Source: Treponemataceae bacterium
Lineage (GTDB): Bacteria > Spirochaetota > Spirochaetia > Treponematales > Treponemataceae
DNA length: 33,546 nt
Assembly: GCA_024680915.1 (NCBI GenBank)
Contig: JAILBN010000083.1
Coordinates: 1 to 33,546 of the forward strand
Direction of reading: 5' to 3'
Part shown: piece after piece, positions 7,330 through 16,543 of the stretch
Layout: each line of letters opens with the position of its first letter
Position numbering within the stretch: the first letter of the stretch is position 1
Position numbers and translations under genes: made by a program
The notes under the pieces: generated by a model
What the model was told of the DNA's origin: nothing
Seen by the model: the letters and a program-made list of their open reading frames with translations, nothing else
Databases searched by the model: none

Positions 7330-8193
7330 ATGACGGATAAGACCACAGAGGGAAAAAACAAGAGCTGCAGACGGAATTACAGGAAGGAGATGGAAGAGAT
7401 ACTGGAGTCTCTGTCTGCCGGTTTTCCTGCCCCAAGCTCCGAGGCCAAGACTGACTCCAGCTCTGCGGCAGGCACCAGCTCTGCCACGGACTCCGGCTCG
7501 GCGGCGGATACCAGCTCTGCCACGGACTCCAGCTCTATTGCAGGCTCCAGCAAAAAAAAGCCCGCCCTGCTGCTTCACGCCTGCTGCGGGCCCTGCAGCT
7601 CCTACTGTCTTGAAACCCTGGTTCCTTATTTTGACATAACGATATACTACTACAATCCTAACATAAGCCCGCAGCAGGAATACTCACGCAGACTTTCAGA
7701 ATTGACCAAGTTTCTGGCCCGCTTTCCCCCTGCCATTTCAGGCAGTGTAAAGCTGGTAGAAGCTGAATACAATCCAGAGGACTTCTATAACGCCACCAAA
7801 GTACGTAATGAGCCTGAGCTTGCCGCCGAAGAGGAAAGGGGTGAGCGCTGCCGCCGCTGTTATAACCTCAGGATGAGCAGAGCCTACGAATATGCCTGCA
7901 AGAATGGCTTTGACTGGTTCACCACCACCTTGAGCATAAGTCCCCACAAGGATGCTGAGAAAATAAACATCATCGGGTTCGCGCTGGAAGCGGCGGCAAA
8001 AAAGGAAGCAGACTCCAAGCAGGAGGAAAGCGGGCCGAAAGGCTATACCCGCTTTTTACCCTCCGATTTCAAGAAGAAAAACGGCTTTTTAAGAAGCACT
8101 CAAATCAGCCAAGAATACGGGATGTGGCGGCAGGATTACTGCGGCTGTCCCTACTCCTTCCGAAAAAAAGCTGAGGATACTCACAATTCCTAG
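7330..8193 (+). CDS. queH: Epoxyqueuosine reductase QueH with a Ser/Ala/Thr repeat insert
   Basis: A 287-residue protein of the QueH (formerly DUF208) family, which reduces epoxyqueuosine to queuosine in tRNA and replaces QueG in many bacteria. Visible are LLHACCGPCSSYCLE, YYYNPNISPQQEY, ERCRRCYNLRM, TTTLSISPHKDAEKIN, DFKKKNGFLRS and DYCGCPYS, which hold the conserved Cys ligands and substrate residues. Unusually, about 40 residues between an N-terminal helix and the catalytic domain are a Ser/Ala/Thr/Asp-rich linker made by an in-frame DNA repeat. QueH proteins normally begin much closer to the HACCGPC motif, so the first 75 residues are an added, probably disordered extension. A weak CAGG lies before the ATG. 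Last gene of the BI-1/HAD/QueH operon. Confidence 0.92.
   Translation: MTDKTTEGKNKSCRRNYRKEMEEILESLSAGFPAPSSEAKTDSSSAAGTSSATDSGSAADTSSATDSSSIAGSSKKKPALLLHACCGPCSSYCLETLVPYFDITIYYYNPNISPQQEYSRRLSELTKFLARFPPAISGSVKLVEAEYNPEDFYNATKVRNEPELAAEEERGERCRRCYNLRMSRAYEYACKNGFDWFTTTLSISPHKDAEKINIIGFALEAAAKKEADSKQEESGPKGYTRFLPSDFKKKNGFLRSTQISQEYGMWRQDYCGCPYSFRKKAEDTHNS
7474..7530 (+). repeat. In-frame tandem repeat in queH
   Basis: A 21-nt sequence beginning ACCAGCTCTGCCACGGACTC occurs at 7474-7494 and again, exactly, at 7510-7530, a period of 36 nt. Related decayed copies lie on either side. It encodes TSSATDS-type units in the disordered N-terminal linker. Confidence 0.8.
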
Positions 8194-8258
8194 GCGGGAA
8201 GCAGGCCGGCCGTTCCCCAGGAAGAAAGAAGAACTGCTGACTGCATATCCGCAGGAAA

Positions 8259-8945
8259 TCAAGCTGCGTTGTTGTTGGGAGATCCCCTCGGAGTATCGTT
8301 ATCATTGCCATTCATCGTGAAAATCCACAAAAGACGCCTTATAGACCCAGGAAGAATATCGCGGATAAGCTCTGTCTCTGTGTTCTCAGGGGTCATTGTG
8401 ATTGCCTGCTCCATGACAGTAGACATCACAGGCGGCAGAACAGGGAAAAAGGCTTCTGCCTCTTCCTGGGTGTACTGCTTTCTCTGGATGGGAGGATTTC
8501 TCGCCGCAAGAAGGGAATCGGGATAAAAGCGGCAGGGTCGCCACACAGGAGCACCGTTTTTTCCCAGGGAGCAGGCGGCGCCGAAGAGCCTGCATATAAA
8601 AGCCCTTCCTCCGTATATGGAACAATGATAAGGATCGGCTTCGTCAAAGAAAGGGCAGGTTTTTCCGTTATCAAAGGGAAAATGCTCCTCCGCAATTTCC
8701 AGGGCTTTCTCATACTGGTTCTCAAGAAGCCAGGCCGCCATATAAAGGGCTTCGCATTCAAGCAGGTCCGGCTCAAAATTATGGCAGCAGGTGCCACAGC
8801 CTTCCGGACATGTAAAATTAGAAGTCTCGTACCAGAAGCTTTGTCTGTCTTTTATAGACTGGTACAAAAGCTCTGTTTCCACAAGTATGTCATATTCTTT
8901 TGTTCCGTACAAAAGGCCAAGAACATGATCTATCTCAGATTTCAT
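8259..8945 (-). CDS. YkgJ family cysteine-cluster protein
   Basis: A 228-residue soluble protein of the YkgJ (CxxCxxCC) group, thought to bind zinc or an iron-sulfur cluster. The motif CPEGCGTCCHNFEPDLLECE near residue 45 is followed by CPFFDEADPYHCSIYGGRAFICRLFGAAC and CRFYP, the usual remaining Cys ligands. The C-terminal 60 residues are less conserved. AAGGAT precedes the ATG. It converges on queH, with a 65-nt gap that holds no clear terminator, and sits 147 nt downstream of the AddA-like gene. Exact function unknown. Confidence 0.85.
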   Translation of the reverse strand: MKSEIDHVLGLLYGTKEYDILVETELLYQSIKDRQSFWYETSNFTCPEGCGTCCHNFEPDLLECEALYMAAWLLENQYEKALEIAEEHFPFDNGKTCPFFDEADPYHCSIYGGRAFICRLFGAACSLGKNGAPVWRPCRFYPDSLLAARNPPIQRKQYTQEEAEAFFPVLPPVMSTVMEQAITMTPENTETELIRDILPGSIRRLLWIFTMNGNDNDTPRGSPNNNAA

Positions 8946-9092
8946 AAAATCCTTTGGATCAGCCCCTTTTTTTGGGAGGCAATCTTAATTTAACGGGGTC
9001 TTAATCAGCTTTTACAGCAGATAAACTCCGAGAATCTTAGGAGTGACGACATATGATGCTACGAAAAAGAAATATGCCATAATTCATGATTT

Positions 9093-12000
9093 TTATGCAA
9101 TATATTCGCCGCATTTTTCCGTTATATCCACAGTCTTTCCGAAACGCAGATAATAAAGCAGGCAGCGGATGGAGGAAACATCCTTCACCCCCAGCATGGC
9201 GGCCACAGCCTGCCGGTAGCTGGCAAGCTGCAGATAGTAAAGCTCTGGTTTTATGGACTGATTTGTCTTGTAATCCACTATTGTGAAGCTTCCGTCAGGA
9301 TTCTCGAAAACAAGGTCAATAGTTCCTTTCAGAATGGATTTTGAAAGCCGGCTTCTGAAGCTGTACTCCGCTTTTATAAAACGCTTCGAAGCCATACAGG
9401 CCGCCACCTCGGAGCCCAGCTCCGATTTTCCAAAAACAGCAGCCATCTCTCCACAGATAGACTTGACAGTCTCTATCGCCTTCTTCCTATTCTCAAGCCC
9501 GGCCCACTCCCTCTCACTTATAACGGGCTCTTTACCTGTTATGGCAGCTTCCATATAGGCATGGGCTATAGTTCCGAAATTCGCGAAGGAGAATTTAGGC
9601 TCTGGTGTTTCTCCATTGTCTGCTTTAGCGGGCAGTGTACTTAAGACTATCTCCCCTATTTCCCAATAGGGAAGACTCTTGTCTATCTCAAGGCTGAAAG
9701 AATTCTCTTTCTTGTCAGCTCTCAGGGTCTCATCATCACTCTCATGAAGATGACTGGGATTCGTGTATTTCCGCTCAGGAAGCTCAAGCTTTATGAGCTC
9801 AGCCTTATCATAGGGTCTTACATTCCAAAGATATTCGACAAGCCTGCCTTTATCCTGAAGAGTATTCTTTCGACCAGACCTATCCAGCTGCTCTTTCCGG
9901 GGATAGAAGGGTATCTCCTCCACATCAAAGGGAGCGCAGTTTCCGGAAGCTGGCAGCAGCAGCTCACCCTGAGCTTCCATATAAAAAGAAAAAATATAGG
10001 ACAGGGGCTCAAAGACAGCGGTCATCTGCTTCTTGGTGCCGGGACAGTACTTGGAATAATCGTCCTCATAGCCTTTTGATGAATACTTACCATGGGTTAT
10101 GAAAAGCTCCTTCTTTGCCCTGGTCAAAGCCACATAAGCCTCACGGCGGAGTTCCGCATTCTTTTTGTTTATTTTCTCCTGCTTCACTTTAATAAAAAAG
10201 TAGTTTTTGCTATCCCCTTCTTTTCCAGAGGATGAGGCCTTCACCGTAAGGGCATATTCCTTACTGAACCTTATCTTGTCGTCTTTCTCGTAAACGCCGC
10301 CGCTCTCCGAATCGCATAGGAAGACAACATCGAACTCCAATCCCTTACTTTTGTGTATTGTCATTATTTTTACGCCGTCACTCTGTTCAAGGGGAATATC
10401 CATATCCTCAAGTCTTGAGTCTTTCTCTTTATACTGGTTAAGACAGTCAGCGAAGGCGGCTATGTTCATATTATTATTCTCACCCTGTCTGGCAAGCTCA
10501 AAGATAAGGTCATACTGCTTACTGAACATTTCCACAGAATGATTCCACATAGTTTCATAACGATAGCCGGAATCGTACCAAAGCCTGGAGACAGTCTTGG
10601 TCAAGGGCTCGTAAAGGCAGGACTCCGCAATGCGCCGATAAAAAGCGGCTGCCGCCTGGAAACGCTCCCGGCTTTGTCCAAGAAAGGAGAAGTCCTGGTC
10701 AGGGAAGACCCCATGAAGAGCAAGGATTTTCTCCATGTCCATTAAGGAAAGGTTCACAAAGGGAGAGCGAAGAACCTGAGCGTAGGAGGATTTGTCCTCT
10801 GGATTCACGCATAAATTTATGTAAGCCGTCATATCGGTGAAGGGGCCGTCGGAAAAAACATCAACGGCGACCTCAGTATTGTAGGGAATGCCGTGGCGGA
10901 GGAAGGTCCTCTCAAAAAGCATCTGAGATTTTATTTTAGGCAGGAGTATTGCTATATCAGAAGGATTCACAGGATCCTCAGGTCTCTTCATCAGCTCCTC
11001 GATTTTACGGGCGACCCATTCGGCCACAGCTTCCGCATCAAGCATAAAAGCCTTCTCATCCATTTTATTATCTTTGTTGTCCACCTTTTTCTGAAAAGCA
11101 AAATGCACATGGGGTTGATAGGCTTCACTCAATTTTTCTTTGGTGTCTATTTCCTTTATCTTCGAAGCGGGTACCAGGGCATTATGATAGACTGCCTCAT
11201 AGGGGGGCACATTTGTGGCGGGGATCGCGCTTTTAACATCGGAGAAAAAAACTGAGGGAAGGGCATCCACCGTGGCAGGCTTTCCGCTTACAGGATACTC
11301 CGCCCCGCCGAATATGGTGTTGAAGGCCGCTATAAGGGCTGGATGGGAACGGTAATTGGTATACATGAACAAATTACCGTCTTGGAACTGGGAAGAAAGG
11401 TTACGGAAGACAGAGACATCAGCGCCCCGGAACCCATATATGCTCTGTTTCTCGTCCCCGACGAAAAACAGCTTGTCGGGACAAAGCTCAGAGACCCGGG
11501 GTATGGATCTCTCCATGCGGTCTTCTCTTTCCGCAAGCAGATAAAGCATATCCCTCTGGTCTGAGTTATTGTCCTGAAACTCATCTATCATTATGGCTTT
11601 GTACTTCCGCTTTTCCACTAAGCGTATCTCAGGATAATCACGCAGAACACACAGAGCCATATTGGAAATATCGCTGAAGCCCAGAATACCGGAGCTCCTT
11701 TTTATATCGCAGACCATATCCTGGAACTCAACATAAAGGGGGATAAGGCTTTTTATGATATAAAAGGTGGAGATGTAGTCATACAAAGAAGGAAGGATTT
11801 CCAAGAGCTTTTTTATCTCATCAAGAATCTCACAAATCTCCTCAGCATTCTTCATGTTACCTGGTTTTCTAAAGGTAAAGCCTGCAAGAAGACCTTTTAT
11901 ATATTCCTCAATGGGGGAAACATCCCCACTCTCTATATCTTTCCTGGTAAGAAGAGGAATCTCCATCCCCTCAGCAAGCTCCGCGGCAGTCTCAAGCTTC

Positions 12001-12665
12001 TTGAAGGTGGCGGCTGCTTTGTTTCCCTCGAACTGATTCACAGCCCTTATAAAAGACTGCAAGGCATTTTCCATCTTATGGCTGCAGGAAGCCCATTCCT
12101 CCAGGACCTCATCCACCTGCCTGTTCACGCAGCTTTCAAAATCTATGGGCTCCGCTATGTTGGAATAATTAAGCATAGGCTCTACAAAAAGCTCAGAGCA
12201 CAGATCATCCAAGGGGCTTGTTCCGGCAAGGTACTTTATTCCGGGGTTATCCCTGTATTTGAGTATAAAAGGCAAGGATACAGCTTCTATTTCTTCCCTG
12301 AGAAGGCTTTTGTCTGTCTTGAAGTCAGGGCTGATTCCGTAAAAATGGGCTCCTAGCTTAGCCACATAGTTGCAATAAGCGTCCAGGGTCTTGATATTGG
12401 CTTTGTTGAACAAGGCTGCCTGCTCTGGAGCAGAACGCTTCAATACCTTATAGATGCGGGAGGACATCTCTACCGTGGCTTTTTTCGTAAAGGTAAGGGT
12501 AAGGATTTTATCGGCGCTATAGCCATTCTCTTGGATCAGATTGAGGAAGCGCTCAGAAAGAACAGTGGTTTTTCCCGAACCGGCTCCGGCACTTACCACG
12601 GAATTAAGCCTTGCCTTTATCGCCGCCATCTGATCTATATCTATTCTCTTTTCTTTCTCACTCAT
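9093..12665 (-). CDS. addA: AddA-like UvrD helicase / PD-(D/E)XK nuclease
   Basis: A 1190-residue subunit of an AddAB (RecBCD-type) enzyme that unwinds and resects double-strand breaks for recombination. The N-terminal Walker A is VSAGAGSGKTTVLSERF (24-40). Later come the Walker B region MIDEFQDNNSDQRDM, FVGDEKQSIYGFRGADVSVFRN, MTIHKSKGLEFDVVFL and YVALTRAKKELFITHG (superfamily 1 motifs). At the C-terminus a RecB-type nuclease shows GTIDLVFEN, IVDYKTNQSIKPE and YYLQLASYRQAV, so the nuclease looks intact. The start at 12665 (MSEKEKRID) is preferred to 12734: it begins 5 nt after the stop of the partner gene with AGGAAGGA upstream. Gene order addB-addA with near overlap supports a complex. Confidence 0.93.
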   Translation of the reverse strand: MSEKEKRIDIDQMAAIKARLNSVVSAGAGSGKTTVLSERFLNLIQENGYSADKILTLTFTKKATVEMSSRIYKVLKRSAPEQAALFNKANIKTLDAYCNYVAKLGAHFYGISPDFKTDKSLLREEIEAVSLPFILKYRDNPGIKYLAGTSPLDDLCSELFVEPMLNYSNIAEPIDFESCVNRQVDEVLEEWASCSHKMENALQSFIRAVNQFEGNKAAATFKKLETAAELAEGMEIPLLTRKDIESGDVSPIEEYIKGLLAGFTFRKPGNMKNAEEICEILDEIKKLLEILPSLYDYISTFYIIKSLIPLYVEFQDMVCDIKRSSGILGFSDISNMALCVLRDYPEIRLVEKRKYKAIMIDEFQDNNSDQRDMLYLLAEREDRMERSIPRVSELCPDKLFFVGDEKQSIYGFRGADVSVFRNLSSQFQDGNLFMYTNYRSHPALIAAFNTIFGGAEYPVSGKPATVDALPSVFFSDVKSAIPATNVPPYEAVYHNALVPASKIKEIDTKEKLSEAYQPHVHFAFQKKVDNKDNKMDEKAFMLDAEAVAEWVARKIEELMKRPEDPVNPSDIAILLPKIKSQMLFERTFLRHGIPYNTEVAVDVFSDGPFTDMTAYINLCVNPEDKSSYAQVLRSPFVNLSLMDMEKILALHGVFPDQDFSFLGQSRERFQAAAAFYRRIAESCLYEPLTKTVSRLWYDSGYRYETMWNHSVEMFSKQYDLIFELARQGENNNMNIAAFADCLNQYKEKDSRLEDMDIPLEQSDGVKIMTIHKSKGLEFDVVFLCDSESGGVYEKDDKIRFSKEYALTVKASSSGKEGDSKNYFFIKVKQEKINKKNAELRREAYVALTRAKKELFITHGKYSSKGYEDDYSKYCPGTKKQMTAVFEPLSYIFSFYMEAQGELLLPASGNCAPFDVEEIPFYPRKEQLDRSGRKNTLQDKGRLVEYLWNVRPYDKAELIKLELPERKYTNPSHLHESDDETLRADKKENSFSLEIDKSLPYWEIGEIVLSTLPAKADNGETPEPKFSFANFGTIAHAYMEAAITGKEPVISEREWAGLENRKKAIETVKSICGEMAAVFGKSELGSEVAACMASKRFIKAEYSFRSRLSKSILKGTIDLVFENPDGSFTIVDYKTNQSIKPELYYLQLASYRQAVAAMLGVKDVSSIRCLLYYLRFGKTVDITEKCGEYIA

Positions 12666-12670
12666 ATCTT

Positions 12671-15658
12671 TCAGTCCTTCCTGCCTACATTGAAGGTTTT
12701 CCTGCAAAGACCCTTGTATTTGCATCCGATACAACGCATAAAGTTCTGAACCTCAGGATCTGTCTCTATTTTCCCTGAGCTTATGCATTCCGCATAAAAG
12801 TCCATACATTCAAGAGTTTTCTCCACAAATTCCTCAAAATCCTCCGGAGTCACAGGATTAATTTCCTTTTTTTTCTGAGGTGGATTCCGCTTGAACAAAT
12901 CTGTTCCGAAAACATTGATGACCTCACCTTTTCCAACTATAAAGAAGCATGCGTTGCTGACCACTCTCTTTTTTTCTCCGTTTCTCAGCAGGAGCAGATA
13001 AATGGGTATCTGGAAATCGGGCAGCTTCTGCTGCATAAGAGGAAGCTCCTGAGGCTCAGGGCTATCCCCCTCCTCCTTTTTTTCAGGCAGAAAGTTCGGG
13101 GGAGCCTTCGTAGTCTTGTAATCCACAAGGAAATACCTGTCCTTGTCAGGATCCCGTAAGAGACAGTCGATACGACCGTTTATGGAATAGCTTTTATCTT
13201 TGAGCTGGACGGAGTAAACCTCCTCCACCTCATCAACCACACAGCCTTTGAAAGTTTTTGAGATGCTCATCAAGGCTTTCATCATTATCTCTGTGATGGC
13301 TTTCTTGTTAGAGTTAAGCAGTTCCCGGGAAAGATAGCAATTCTCATAGACATTTCTCCAGGAATCCACGCTTACGATTGCCTCGTCTATGCTTGTATTC
13401 ATGATATCCTCATATTGCCCGGGAATTTTTCCATCGTCGTCGATATCAAGAAGCAGCCCTTTCTCCTTCAATCGGGTCATAAAAAGCTCGAAGATTTTGT
13501 GGTAGAGTTTTCCATATGCAGAAGAGTTCATAAGGGTGGCCGCGTCATCCTGCTCCTTAAGCTTAAAGCCGTATTCGAAAAGCCAGCTGTAGGGGCAGAA
13601 AAAAAAGCTGCTGAGGCTTGTCTTTGAGATTGAGATTTTCTCCGTTCCGCGAACAGCGGCTTCTCCGCCAGCCCCGGTGGCTTCCACATCAATCCCGGCG
13701 GTCCCTACGCCAGACACGCTTTCTTCCACGCCAGACCGAGACCGGGTTGCCTCATCTGCGGCGGTCTCTGCTGGAGAAGCTCCGCCCTGCACACAAAGCC
13801 AGCGCTCAAAAGCCGACTTCATGCTTTCCGGTATGTGCTTGGGAAAAAGCTCTTTCTCAGGGAAAGATTTCCCGCCACTGCTTAAAAGCCAACGTTTTTC
13901 GGCAGCATAAGGGTTACTGTCCAGGAATGATGCACTTTCAGGCTTTTTCTCAGAAAGACAGCTGGAGACCTGAGCATAACCGGTGAAGGTTTTCTCCGCT
14001 GCAGTAAAACACACTTCATGCTCAATACTATTCATCATGTAAAGCTGAAGGAATTTCTCACTGCAATTTATTTCATCGCGCTTGGTAAGGAAACGCCTTT
14101 TTGTCTCCTGAAGGAAATGAAGACCTTCGTATACGACAGAGACAGCATCCTGACTGGTATCAACGACAATCTGGCAGTCAAAGGGGGCGCAGGAAGCGAG
14201 CTTGTAGGGCAAAATCTGGACTCCTGTCCTCTCAGTCTGCTCCAAATACTGTATGCCTGAAATATAATCCGTAAAAAAGGAGAAAGGGTCTTCCGGACGG
14301 TATTCCGAAGAAGGATCAGAAAAATATTCTTTCTCCAAATCGATGAGTCCCCCCAACTCCTTTATACAGCGGCTTAATATAAGATCACTTCTGGCAGGAC
14401 ATTTCGTCATGTCAAAAAAACGCTCTCTGAAGGCGAAATAATTCTCGCGGAGCTTCTCAAAGCTTGAGGACTGGGAAAGAGCCTCTATGGAGCTGTGCAG
14501 GGACCTGAAATAGCTCCGCAGGAAAGAGACATAGCTTTTTTTTCCGGAAGAGGAGTTTTTCTCCTCAAGAGAGAAGTTGTCCGCGAAGGATTTTTCCCAA
14601 ACCTTCACATGCTCCTTTTTGTACTCAAAATTACAGATACAGTGGTTTTCCCTGCCGAATTCAAGAAGTCTCCTGTTTTCTTTAAGGTCTTTCCAAGGCA
14701 GTTCCCTGTCCAGAAGAAGATTATAAAGGGATTTATAATCACAGCCCGACGAAGCGCACTGCCTTATAAGGGAGAAAAGACAGCCTGCCCCGGTAGCGCT
14801 GAGCTCCTTTGCATTCCTAATTACGTGGGGAATCTCATAAAGAGAAAGCTCCCTGCTGACATAGGCACCGTAGCTCTCAAGATCCGGCACACTCACCGCG
14901 ATCTCATTCCAAGGAAGCTTCTTTTTTTCATGGAGCTCCATCAGAAGAGAAGCGATATACTTAAGCTCACTACGGGAATTGTTGAAAAAAAGGACGGGAA
15001 GCTCCTCCAAAGAATAATTGTAACCATCCTTTTCCTCTGACAAGTCTTCCGGCAAATTCACCAGAGTTATATCCGGGGAGGATTTCAAAATATCCTCATA
15101 TACAAAATAGTCAGAAAGAATCTCCGGAAAGAAGATGAAATAGTGATTTCCATCCGGCTTGAAGGGAGGAGTTTCCCAGGCAGGGTCAAAAAAGCCGTAT
15201 TTCTCAAGGAAAGCTTTATAGCGGTCATAAAGCTGCAGGTAATCCCTGTCCTCTTCATCAGGGACCTTGCCGGAAGAATCAAAAAGCCTCTTCCATAAAG
15301 CAAGCTCCGGCAGCAGCTTCGTAATCCAGTCAAGGAAGGGGCCTGCACTTTTACTGTATTCTTCAGTGATTATGAAGGAAAGAAAAGCTTTCCTCGCATT
15401 TTCCTTTATCAGGGATGAAGCGAAAATCCGTCGCATTGCAGCCGGGACGGATCTTTTATCCTGATGACTGCTCCTGATAGACTCACTTTTGAAAGAATCC
15501 CAGGCCTTGAAGCGCTCCACAGCCACAGCAGTAACGCTTGTCACCAAAGTAGCCCTGTCGGCCCACCGGTCAGCAGCCATCTGTGTCGGGAACACAAAAA
15601 AGCTTTCCTGTTCTTTTATATGCTCACAAAGAACCTTCTCAATCAAGTTTTTCTGCAT
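12671..15658 (-). CDS. addB: AddB-like PD-(D/E)XK nuclease subunit
   Basis: A 995-residue partner of the AddA-like gene. The C-terminal nuclease shows SLSSFFFCPYSWLFEYGFKL, GKLYHKIFELFM, INGRIDCLL and FLVDYKTTKAPP. Three Cys close the chain in the pattern C976-x2-C979-x5-C985 (RCIGCKYKGLC) and a fourth lies in FFFCPYSW; this is the iron-sulfur staple of AddB. The N-terminal half is a degenerate helicase-like fold: the segment FFVFPTQMAADRWA is not a functional Walker A. Before the nuclease is a low-complexity Gly/Ala/Val/Glu linker of about 50 residues (encoded near 13640-13800) that looks like an insertion. The gene is followed directly by addA. Confidence 0.88.
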   Translation of the reverse strand: MQKNLIEKVLCEHIKEQESFFVFPTQMAADRWADRATLVTSVTAVAVERFKAWDSFKSESIRSSHQDKRSVPAAMRRIFASSLIKENARKAFLSFIITEEYSKSAGPFLDWITKLLPELALWKRLFDSSGKVPDEEDRDYLQLYDRYKAFLEKYGFFDPAWETPPFKPDGNHYFIFFPEILSDYFVYEDILKSSPDITLVNLPEDLSEEKDGYNYSLEELPVLFFNNSRSELKYIASLLMELHEKKKLPWNEIAVSVPDLESYGAYVSRELSLYEIPHVIRNAKELSATGAGCLFSLIRQCASSGCDYKSLYNLLLDRELPWKDLKENRRLLEFGRENHCICNFEYKKEHVKVWEKSFADNFSLEEKNSSSGKKSYVSFLRSYFRSLHSSIEALSQSSSFEKLRENYFAFRERFFDMTKCPARSDLILSRCIKELGGLIDLEKEYFSDPSSEYRPEDPFSFFTDYISGIQYLEQTERTGVQILPYKLASCAPFDCQIVVDTSQDAVSVVYEGLHFLQETKRRFLTKRDEINCSEKFLQLYMMNSIEHEVCFTAAEKTFTGYAQVSSCLSEKKPESASFLDSNPYAAEKRWLLSSGGKSFPEKELFPKHIPESMKSAFERWLCVQGGASPAETAADEATRSRSGVEESVSGVGTAGIDVEATGAGGEAAVRGTEKISISKTSLSSFFFCPYSWLFEYGFKLKEQDDAATLMNSSAYGKLYHKIFELFMTRLKEKGLLLDIDDDGKIPGQYEDIMNTSIDEAIVSVDSWRNVYENCYLSRELLNSNKKAITEIMMKALMSISKTFKGCVVDEVEEVYSVQLKDKSYSINGRIDCLLRDPDKDRYFLVDYKTTKAPPNFLPEKKEEGDSPEPQELPLMQQKLPDFQIPIYLLLLRNGEKKRVVSNACFFIVGKGEVINVFGTDLFKRNPPQKKKEINPVTPEDFEEFVEKTLECMDFYAECISSGKIETDPEVQNFMRCIGCKYKGLCRKTFNVGRKD

Positions 15659-15700
15659 AGTTTTTTCGATTCCCCTCTTCTTATGTGATACGGAAAGTAA

Positions 15701-16492
15701 CTATATCTGCCCGGAGACTGAGGCTTCTAAAAACTTATCCTTTATCGATAAAATTTCTTTCTCAGAAAACTTAAGCTCCTGGGAAAAATAATTCTCCACG
15801 GAACCGTAGCTTTCCTCCAGGGCAGAAAGAGAAGCCTGGATATATTCCTGCTCCGCCAAGAGATATCCCTTAAGCTTACGGGCAAAAATCCTGCTCCTCT
15901 GAAAAATCAGGCCGGCTACGTATGCCAGATAAGCCTTAAGATGCTTGCCTCTGTTCGTATATAGATAATCGCTTAATACGATGTTCCTGTCTACTCCCAG
16001 AAAGAGCAGCAGCAGGGCGGCCAGAACCCCGGTCCTGTCCTTGCCTGCGGAGCAATGAAAGATAACTGAAAAGCTGTCATTAGGCAAAAGAAGTATTTTT
16101 TTTAATATATTGCTTATGTTGGAAAGATTCTCAGAGCTTACCATCTGCCTGTAAAGCATTGTCATATCAGGCAGGCATAAAAGGGATTTTATACTATGAA
16201 CCTTTTTTTCATGGCTTATTCCCAGGACAGCCTCATCAAAAACCGGCATAAGATAATATGATACACCGTCTATCTGTATGTCTGGTTTTTCTGCCGCTTC
16301 CTTCTTTGTCCTGAGGTCGATTATCGTCCTCAAGCCATATCTTTTCCTGAGCAGGGAGATGTCCTTATCGTTTATCCTCGAAAGTTCTGTCCCCCGTATC
16401 AGCATGCCTTTTTTTAATACGCGGCCGTCCTCGGTCTTCACACCGCCCAGGTCACGATAGTTGCCTGCATGTCTTAAATCAATGGGTTCCAT
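15701..16492 (-). CDS. IphP-type tyrosine/lipid phosphatase
   Basis: A protein phosphatase of the DSP/IphP group, 263 residues from the chosen start. The N-terminus has RHAGNYRDLGGVKTEDGRVLKKGMLIRGTEL, the usual family opening, and the catalytic P-loop is FHCSAGKDRTGVLAAL (CxxxxxR intact). It may dephosphorylate tyrosine or phosphoinositide-like substrates. The open frame extends upstream to a GTG at 16537 and an ATG at 16525, but ATG 16492 gives the family-typical start; no start has a clear Shine-Dalgarno. A promoter with TAGACA (16532-16527), 18 nt, TATAAT (16508-16503) would start transcription about three bases before ATG 16492. Confidence 0.85.
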   Translation of the reverse strand: MEPIDLRHAGNYRDLGGVKTEDGRVLKKGMLIRGTELSRINDKDISLLRKRYGLRTIIDLRTKKEAAEKPDIQIDGVSYYLMPVFDEAVLGISHEKKVHSIKSLLCLPDMTMLYRQMVSSENLSNISNILKKILLLPNDSFSVIFHCSAGKDRTGVLAALLLLFLGVDRNIVLSDYLYTNRGKHLKAYLAYVAGLIFQRSRIFARKLKGYLLAEQEYIQASLSALEESYGSVENYFSQELKFSEKEILSIKDKFLEASVSGQI

Positions 16493-16502
16493 ATATCGAA
16501 GT

Positions 16503-16532
16503 ATTATACACGGAGAAGGAAACATCTGTCTA
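16503..16532 (-). promoter_or_regulatory. Promoter of the phosphatase gene, nearly leaderless
   Basis: On the minus strand TAGACA and a perfect TATAAT are separated by 18 nt, with 10 nt from the -10 to ATG 16492. If real, the upstream start codons at 16525 and 16537 are not used in this transcript. Confidence 0.45.
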
Positions 16533-16543
16533 CGCACAAAGCA

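Noticed and set aside
7138-7578. 146-residue minus-strand frame opposite HAD and queH
   Set aside because: Arg/Gly/Ala repeat shadow; both plus-strand genes have complete conserved motifs.
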